From IMG/VR virus record IMGVR_UViG_3300031857_000101, positions 1 through 64,000 of that record: 64,000 nt of DNA. One strand, written 5' to 3'. A program made the translations under genes and the position numbers. This document shows, piece after piece, positions 49,036-55,400 of this stretch; the stretch's first letter is position 1; each line of letters opens with the position of its first letter. This stretch comes from a virus. Under the pieces are notes generated by a model, which was given only the letters and a program-made list of their open reading frames with translations, ran no database searches and was not told where the DNA came from.

Positions 49036-49374
49036 ATGAACTGTAACTATAGATATTGCGGAAGACCAATAAAATACGGAAGACCTGATAGAAGATTCTG
49101 TAATAAAAATTGCAAATCAAAAGAAATGGCTATATCAAAAGAGTTGAAGGTGTTAAATAGAAAAAGTTTAAAAAGTAGGCAATTTATTTTAAAGTCCATA
49201 ATCAAACACAATAATAAGTATGTATATGATTTAGTTCTATATGAGAATTGCAGAACTAAAGTAAAGATAATATGTCCAGTTCATGGAGTATTTGAGCAGA
49301 CTCCGGATGCTCACCTTTATTCTGGTAGAGGATGTGAGAAATGTGCTAGAGAAGCCAGAAGAAAAGATTCATAG
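49036..49374 (+). CDS. Zinc-finger protein related to homing-endonuclease N-terminal domains
   Basis: A 112-residue protein from the preferred start MNCNYRYCG; an upstream Met at 48976 gives an unlikely Cys/Phe-rich extension. Two zinc sites are visible: 'CNYRYCG...RRFCNKNCKSKE' (3-30) and 'ICPVHGVFEQTPDAHLYSGRGCEKC' (split, about 79-103). The second is typical of phage endonucleases of the DUF723 type, where a nuclease domain usually follows. None follows here, so it is a truncated element or a free-standing DNA binder. It sits alone between the tail tube gene and the gp47 gene. Confidence 0.55.
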   Translation: MNCNYRYCGRPIKYGRPDRRFCNKNCKSKEMAISKELKVLNRKSLKSRQFILKSIIKHNNKYVYDLVLYENCRTKVKIICPVHGVFEQTPDAHLYSGRGCEKCAREARRKDS

Positions 49375-49405
49375 AGTAAATAATACAACTATTTTTGATT
49401 TTAGA

Positions 49406-49415
49406 CTATATATAG
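49406..49415 (+). promoter_or_regulatory. Promoter-like motif before gp47 gene
   Basis: CTATATATAG ends 21 bases before the ATG at 49437. It is a perfect ten-base palindrome, so it could also be a protein-binding site. Confidence 0.4.
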
Positions 49416-49436
49416 TAACAAAAAATGTTTTAATTT

Positions 49437-50564
49437 ATGTCTAAAATTTACCTTATAGGTGATTCACATATTGGACTTGGATATCCAAATTCTGTCGATA
49501 AGTGGTATAAAGTTCATCAGGAGTATTTTACAGAATTTCTAATTCCAACTCTTAAAAAAAGAGTTCAACCAGGTGATATTATTGTTCATTTAGGTGACTT
49601 ATTTGATAATAGAAATGTTATTCCAATCAATTTATTAAACTATGGAATGGATGTGGTTGAGGAGCTATGTAAAATCGCACCTACCCATATTATAATAGGA
49701 AATCATGACCTTTGGTCAAAATCTGCTTCTGAAATAAACTCAATCAGACCATTTAGATATATTCCTGATGTAACAATTTACGATAAAGTTACTAAGATTG
49801 AATATAATGGTAGAAAAATACTTATGATGCCCTATATTGAGAAAAGATTAGAACAGGCCAAATACATAGATGAAAATAGAGATTGTGAGTATCTTTTTTG
49901 TCACTCTGATTTAAATGGTTGTAAAATGCACTTAACATCGGTTGCTCACAAAAACTCTGATAAAATTGATATTGAAAACTTTTCGGCTTTTAAAGGAGTA
50001 TATTCTGGGCATATACACCTTGTCCAGCGTAATAAAAACTTTACATTTGTGGGTTCGATTTTCCAAATGGATAGAAATGACTACGGTGACCAAAAAGGAA
50101 TTTTTGTAATTGATACTGAAGATAACACAGAGGAATTTATTCCAAATAAAGTATCACCTGTATTTAAAAAAGTCAGAGTTGTTGGTGAAGATGATGTTCA
50201 ATTATTAGAAAGTCTTAAAGATTCTAAAGATTATATTGATATTGCTATTTCTAACAATCTTTTAATTTCAAATAGAAAACTAAGAAGAAAATTGGAAGTT
50301 ATTTTAGAAAAAAGTAACTTTGCTTCTGTAGAATATATAGATGACATTACTAAAAATCTAGAAGATGATGATGAGTTAAATGAGGCAATCGAAGTTGATG
50401 AAGAGACTTTTGAGATATCAATAGCATTGGATTATGAAGATTATGTAAAAGAGTATATTTTAAAACAAAAATATGATAATGAAAAGTTTAAACAAGGAAT
50501 TTTGAACGAGTATAACGAAGTTATAAAGATTTACAAAGAAAATTTTAATTCAAAAAACGACTAA
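49437..50564 (+). CDS. 47: Recombination endonuclease subunit (T4 gp47/Mre11/SbcD-like)
   Basis: A 375-residue metallophosphoesterase with all core motifs: 'LIGDSHIGLG' (D-x-H), 'VHLGDLFDNR' (GD), 'IIGNHDLW' (GNHD), 'FCHSDL' (H) and 'YSGHIH' (GH-x-H). T4 gp47 (339) pairs with the ATPase gp46 to resect DNA ends for recombination-dependent replication. gp46 (Rad50-like) is not in this window and may lie elsewhere. The C-terminal 130 residues, helical and acidic, would contain the partner-binding region. A small gene follows after one base. Confidence 0.88.
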   Translation: MSKIYLIGDSHIGLGYPNSVDKWYKVHQEYFTEFLIPTLKKRVQPGDIIVHLGDLFDNRNVIPINLLNYGMDVVEELCKIAPTHIIIGNHDLWSKSASEINSIRPFRYIPDVTIYDKVTKIEYNGRKILMMPYIEKRLEQAKYIDENRDCEYLFCHSDLNGCKMHLTSVAHKNSDKIDIENFSAFKGVYSGHIHLVQRNKNFTFVGSIFQMDRNDYGDQKGIFVIDTEDNTEEFIPNKVSPVFKKVRVVGEDDVQLLESLKDSKDYIDIAISNNLLISNRKLRRKLEVILEKSNFASVEYIDDITKNLEDDDELNEAIEVDEETFEISIALDYEDYVKEYILKQKYDNEKFKQGILNEYNEVIKIYKENFNSKND

Positions 50565-50565
50565 A

Positions 50566-50775
50566 ATGGATCCATACGAAGTTTATGATAGATGTCTTTC
50601 TAATAAACCTTACACTGTAGATTTTAAAATTTATTCAGAAAAATATCTACAAAAAGTTATTACAAAACTTGCGGAATTAGAAGAGTATGAAAAATGCTCT
50701 GACTTGTCTAAATATATTAGACAGCGATTTAATCATCAGGAAAATTATTATGTATTAGTTGCTCAAAAGAGTTAG
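50566..50775 (+). CDS. Small hypothetical protein with UVR-like motif
   Basis: A 69-residue helical protein. 'KVITKLAELEEYEKCSDLSKYIRQRF' resembles the UVR motif (LExxMxxAAxxxxFExAAxxRDxI type), in particular its 'LEEYEKC' core. The protein at 51997 ends with the related 'LEAQEEYEKCAKILKAI'. It starts one base after the gp47 stop and may assist the nuclease. Function is unknown. Confidence 0.5.
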   Translation: MDPYEVYDRCLSNKPYTVDFKIYSEKYLQKVITKLAELEEYEKCSDLSKYIRQRFNHQENYYVLVAQKS

Positions 50776-51038
50776 TAGAGTTTATCTAATTTAATCTTTA
50801 AATCACCTGTTCCTTTTATCAATCTATGATAAGCTCCCATTGGTATAAATACTTTTCCCTCTATTAATTTAGGTAGTTCGTTATCTATTTGTATTTTCCA
50901 ATCTGTATCTTCAATTGACTCTATTATACGATCTTCGTAATCTCTGTGCCACATAAACTCTCCAGAATCAGTGTTTTGACTGAATACTCTGATAAATGTA
51001 TTATCTGATATTTTATTTTCTTTGAAAGGTAGTTCCAT
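50772..51038 (-). CDS. Cupin-like small protein
   Basis: An 88-residue beta-rich protein. 'FMWHRDYEDRIIESIEDTDWKIQIDNELPKLIEGKVFIPMGAYHRLIKG', spread over residues 28-77, reads like a cupin: an H-x-D metal pair near the start, a double-stranded core, the IPxGxYHR strand with a second His. This type occurs in many T4-like phages, with unknown substrate. It converges with the small gene at 50566 (four-base overlap). Confidence 0.5.
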   Translation of the reverse strand: MELPFKENKISDNTFIRVFSQNTDSGEFMWHRDYEDRIIESIEDTDWKIQIDNELPKLIEGKVFIPMGAYHRLIKGTGDLKIKLDKLY

Positions 51039-51045
51039 AAATCAA

Positions 51046-51981
51046 TTACCAGAATCCAGGATAAGTTTTACCACCCCACAAATGTCCGTATTTCGTCAGA
51101 CGACACGCCCAGTATCCAGCTTTAGTCTTATCTTTCTTAGTTGAACATTTATGACGAGCCGCAAATGACTTTCTAGCGTCTGGATTACTAACTTTAGCTG
51201 TTAAGCCACCGTGAACATCACCGAAAGAAATCTTTTTAACATTTCCTGTTTTTGGATTTTTAACATAAACATAGTATTTTTTTCCACCGCCGCTATTTCT
51301 CATTGGGTGATTTAATTTCACTTCTTTTCCTTTATATTCTGCTTCAGAAACAAATTCTATATTTTCCATAGGTAAATCCAAAGGAACTAATTCTCCGTTA
51401 AAGTAACCAAATTTACCAATTTCTGTTGATTCATAAATTTCTTTATCTATTTCACATAATTTGACTTTTCCTTCATCAAATAATTGGCGAGCCTCTTTAA
51501 TAACTTGATAGAAAGCTTCTGAGCCTGGTCTGAAAATATTTTCAGTTATTGGTTTATTATTTTCTAAATGATACTTTAAACTCTCTGAAAACAGAACATT
51601 TACAAATTCAGATGCTTTTTTAACATTTTCATCAGTATCACATTTGCAGTCATCACATCCACAATAACAACCTTCCTCTCCCGTGCAGTCACTACAACAT
51701 CCACAACCAGATGTTTCACTTTCTTCGTAGTCTGCATCAAAGTTATCTTCATCGTGTTTAATTTCTAAATTTTCAATATTATCTATATGAATATCAATGA
51801 AAGATTCAAACTTTTCAACTTTATCAGAATTCTTTTTGAATTCTTTTTCAATTTTTTCTTGGTCTTCAACTGAAGTTTTGAAAGAAGGTCTGTTTTCTTT
51901 ATCTTTTTCTAAAGACTTTACGTTGAATAAAGCCTCTTGGTCTTTATTTTTATCCTTTTCAGAGAGTTTTTTAATTTTCAT
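51046..51981 (-). CDS. DUF5872-domain protein with Cys-rich segment
   Basis: A 311-residue protein. Residues 215-311 match the DUF5872 pattern I recall from phages and cyanophages: 'VKLNHPMRNSGGGKKYYVYVKNPKTGNVKKISFGD', 'NPDARKSFAARHKC' and 'DKTKAGYWACRLTKYGHLWGG', each within the C-terminal part. Residues 90-115 are a dense Cys cluster (CGCCSDCTGEEGCYCGCDDC), with ten cysteines in about 25 residues, suggesting a metal-binding or disulfide-rich segment. The N-terminal 90 residues are charged and disordered-looking. The molecular function of DUF5872 is unknown. Confidence 0.65.
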   Translation of the reverse strand: MKIKKLSEKDKNKDQEALFNVKSLEKDKENRPSFKTSVEDQEKIEKEFKKNSDKVEKFESFIDIHIDNIENLEIKHDEDNFDADYEESETSGCGCCSDCTGEEGCYCGCDDCKCDTDENVKKASEFVNVLFSESLKYHLENNKPITENIFRPGSEAFYQVIKEARQLFDEGKVKLCEIDKEIYESTEIGKFGYFNGELVPLDLPMENIEFVSEAEYKGKEVKLNHPMRNSGGGKKYYVYVKNPKTGNVKKISFGDVHGGLTAKVSNPDARKSFAARHKCSTKKDKTKAGYWACRLTKYGHLWGGKTYPGFW

Positions 51982-51996
51982 ATCTGTGATTTATTT

Positions 51997-52365
51997 TTAT
52001 TTATTATTTATTGCTTTTAAAATTTTAGCACATTTCTCATACTCTTCTTGAGCTTCTAATTCTTTCATCCATTCTTTTAGTTGTTGTCTGCTTGATAACT
52101 CGATTCTTAGTCTGAATCTTATTTCCTCAACGTCCTTCATATTTTGAGCAGAACCATCAATTATTTTGTTTATAATATACTTATCGGTCTTTTTTGAATA
52201 AAGAAAATCATCCCATGTGTAAATTCCGTTTTCTGCAAGAAAATTTATTATCTCCTCAACGCATATATCAGTATTGGATTTTTTTTCAGACTTTTTATTT
52301 CTACCAAAAAGTTTTTTAAAAAACTCTTCATTAAGAAAATCGTCATAATTATAAATTTTACTCAT
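51997..52365 (-). CDS. Helical protein with capsid-targeting-like N-terminus and UVR-like tail
   Basis: A 122-residue protein. It starts MSKIYNYDDFLNEEFF, a variant of the packaging-type peptide closer to the T4 form (MKTYQEFIAE), with an L-N-E site. The middle has 'IVEEIINFLAENGIYTWDDFLYSKKTDKYI'-like helices, and the C-terminus ends 'WMKELEAQEEYEKCAKILKAI', a UVR-like helix pair. An ATTAATATAT promoter lies five bases before the ATG. It is probably an internal virion protein; no enzyme domain was found. Confidence 0.6.
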   Translation of the reverse strand: MSKIYNYDDFLNEEFFKKLFGRNKKSEKKSNTDICVEEIINFLAENGIYTWDDFLYSKKTDKYIINKIIDGSAQNMKDVEEIRFRLRIELSSRQQLKEWMKELEAQEEYEKCAKILKAINNK

Positions 52366-52370
52366 ATCTT

Positions 52371-52380
52371 ATATATTAAT
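52371..52380 (-). promoter_or_regulatory. Late-type, nearly leaderless promoter for gene at 51997
   Basis: On the minus strand ATTAATATAT is followed by AAGAT and then the ATG at 52365. A separate plus-strand copy of the motif (52404-52413) drives the divergent giant gene. Confidence 0.5.
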
Positions 52381-52403
52381 TTTGACGATTGAGAAATAGG
52401 TTT

Positions 52404-52413
52404 TTAATATATA
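52404..52413 (+). promoter_or_regulatory. Late-type promoter for the 1914-residue tail/baseplate gene
   Basis: TTAATATATA precedes the ATG at 52435 by 21 bases, with an AT-rich leader and no Shine-Dalgarno sequence. Confidence 0.5.
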
Positions 52414-52434
52414 GTTAAAACTCAATTAGAATTA

Positions 52435-55400
52435 ATGTCTAATCATAAAAATTTATACTTTTTCAACAAAGAAGGAGATTATCTGAATTTCAACTATAAT
52501 GAAGTTGAAGAAAGATTTGAGGGTGATATACTTTTTCACGAAAACTCAAACGATACATACAAAACAGTCGGTTTATATACTCTAGAGCATATTCCTTCTT
52601 TTGATTTTGAGCTGCCTGGTCAGCTTACAACTAATAAATTTCAATTATTTAACGAATATGGATTTCATTTTTATGGATCCAAATGGGCTACTCAATCAAT
52701 AACTACAATAGAGCCTGTGAATAACGATCCGACTTTTTATACTAAGTGGATTTATGGTGATAATTTTGACGCAAAATTCCCAATTGGTACTTTTATTAGG
52801 TTTAATGAATCATTTACGGAATTTACAAATACTGATCAGATTTATACTGTTGTAGGATCAAAACCAGGAGCAATTATGATACTTTCTCAGATGGACAATG
52901 CAACATTTGAAACAACTTATCAATCTATATATACTGGTCTTCTTTCAACTCAAACTCCCAATTTAACTCCATTGTATAGTATTTCCGGAGTTAATGCTTT
53001 TGGTGTTTATGACTATGCTGTTAATTTTAATAATAAATTAGCAAGTTGGAATGAGCCAGATTTTCATCAAAAGTATTATGTTGGTAAAAAATTAAATGTT
53101 GTAGGTAGTGAGAAAAATGATGAAATTTTAGTTGTAAAAAATCCCAACTTGACTGATGCTACTCACTTTGAATATATTTTGAATAAGTCAGCTTTTCCGC
53201 AAAACTCTGATTTAATAATTGAAGTTATAACAAAGACCGATGTTCCACTAGTTTATTCTGGAGAAATGGAAATACAATCTGGTGGAATAATCAAAATTAT
53301 AGACAATTTTAATTATCCACAATCAATGAAGCCGGGTAAAGAGTTTAAAATTATTGGATCATTTAATAATAATAACTTTTATACTGTAGCTGGAATACCA
53401 GAGTTTGATAAAATTACTCAGGCTACCTACTTTGCTTTACAGTCTCAGGTTATTTATAACAATAGAATTTATCAGTGTATTCAAGCTTATACACAGAGTT
53501 TTGGATTATCAGAAGCTACTAACTTTGTTAATCCGGAAAATACTACTTATTGGTCCAATCCTGATTATATCAAAGTAGAACAGCCTACATTTGTTGAAAA
53601 CTTGCTAGATGCTCAATTGTATTTTACTACAGATAGATTTTACTACACTTATGGTTTTACTGTCTCAAATGAGGTCACATTGGCGTCAGCGGCTCAAAAA
53701 TTTAAAACAGATTTAGATCTTTTTAATGTTGATTTATTTTATGAGAATAATAAATTAAGAGCTGATTTAAAATATGCGTCTTTATATACGCAAGTCAATT
53801 TTTACCACACTCAGTTAGGTTCAACTTTTTCAGTCGGTCAAACAAGACAAACAATTGAAAGATTAGTTGAAGTAGAAGAAGTTTTAGATTATGAACTGAA
53901 TTACAATTTTTCTCAAAATTTTAGATATAATGTTGTTTTTACCGACATTGATGAGGTTGGGATTAAGATTTTGATAAATGGAATGGTCTATGATGAAGAA
54001 GTAGCATTTGTTTTTTCGGGTTCTACAATCGATATGGAGAGAACTATTGATAGAACTTTGAGAAGTTGGTTAAGAAGATGGAGTTTTAGACTACTTTCAT
54101 TAGGTATAATTGTGGATCTTCAATATACTGGAAACTCTACGTCAATATTTTACAACTCAATTCTAATTAAATCTCAATATCCAAATGTTCCAATAACTAT
54201 CGAGGAAATAGAAGTAGGAACAACAGCTTTTTATTATATTGAACATTCAAAAATATTATTTACAAATTTAGGACCTTATTTAACTATTAATATTAATGAT
54301 GAGGATTATGGAGTACAAACAATTTTTGCTACTAATTCCGTTCCTAATATCTCGGCTACTCTAACAGCCTGGGCTGAGGAACATGCCGAGACTCTTTTGG
54401 AATTTGGAGTTTTAGCTGGGGCTTATAATACAATATTAAGATTAGATTTATTAGATGCTGATTTTAGATTAGACTATACTATAAATACTGGTAAGTTGAA
54501 TATTCCAGGAATTGTTGATTATAAAATCACAAAAAGACTTTTGGGTAACGAGGGTGTATTGGTCGCTTCAAATGAAGTAGTTATTCCTCAATCTTCTACA
54601 GTATCCTTTGAACAAGAAGGATTTGCAACTGGAATGGCTTTTGCGATTAATAATACTTTTTATCCTTGGCTTAATCAAGATTACGTTATACAGAATCTTG
54701 AACCAACATCAATGAATTTAAGTTATCAAGGTCCTTTCTGGGGATTGACCGGACCTGAGTGTAATACAGGAGCATTTGCTATACTTGGATTTAACAATGG
54801 ATTTGGTCAAACTGCTTGCACGATTATTGTTCCTCCAACTGGTGGAACCGGAGGACCTTTTGATCCTACTATGTTTGATCCAAATATGTTTTCACTTACA
54901 GTCTATCCAAACGTTTATTCTGTTAATACTTTTAACTTTAGTTCGAATCCAGGATCAGGAAACTTTGTTGATATTGAGTATATACAACTATCTAATTCAA
55001 TTTATTGTTTTGGTGATGGTGTTGTTGTAATTGATGCTTTTTTAGGTGAGTACATTACTAGTATTTTGCTACCTGGTAATACTCAAAGTATTGAAATGAA
55101 ATTCAATCCAATAAATAGTTATCTTTATTGCTTATCGGAAAGTTATTTATGGGTTGTAGATCCAACAAGTAACTTATTAATTACTGGAATTACTTTTTCA
55201 AATATTGCTCAAGAAATAGAAATAAATCCTGTAAATGGAGATGTTTATCTAACATTTAAAAACAATGGAACTCCGCGATATTGGACATCTGATAATTTAA
55301 CAAATAATCCTTCTGGTGTTATTCCAAATGGTGGATTTGATTGTTCTGGAGGTGCTATGGTATTTAATGACTTTGAACAAGATATGTATATAACTTCATT

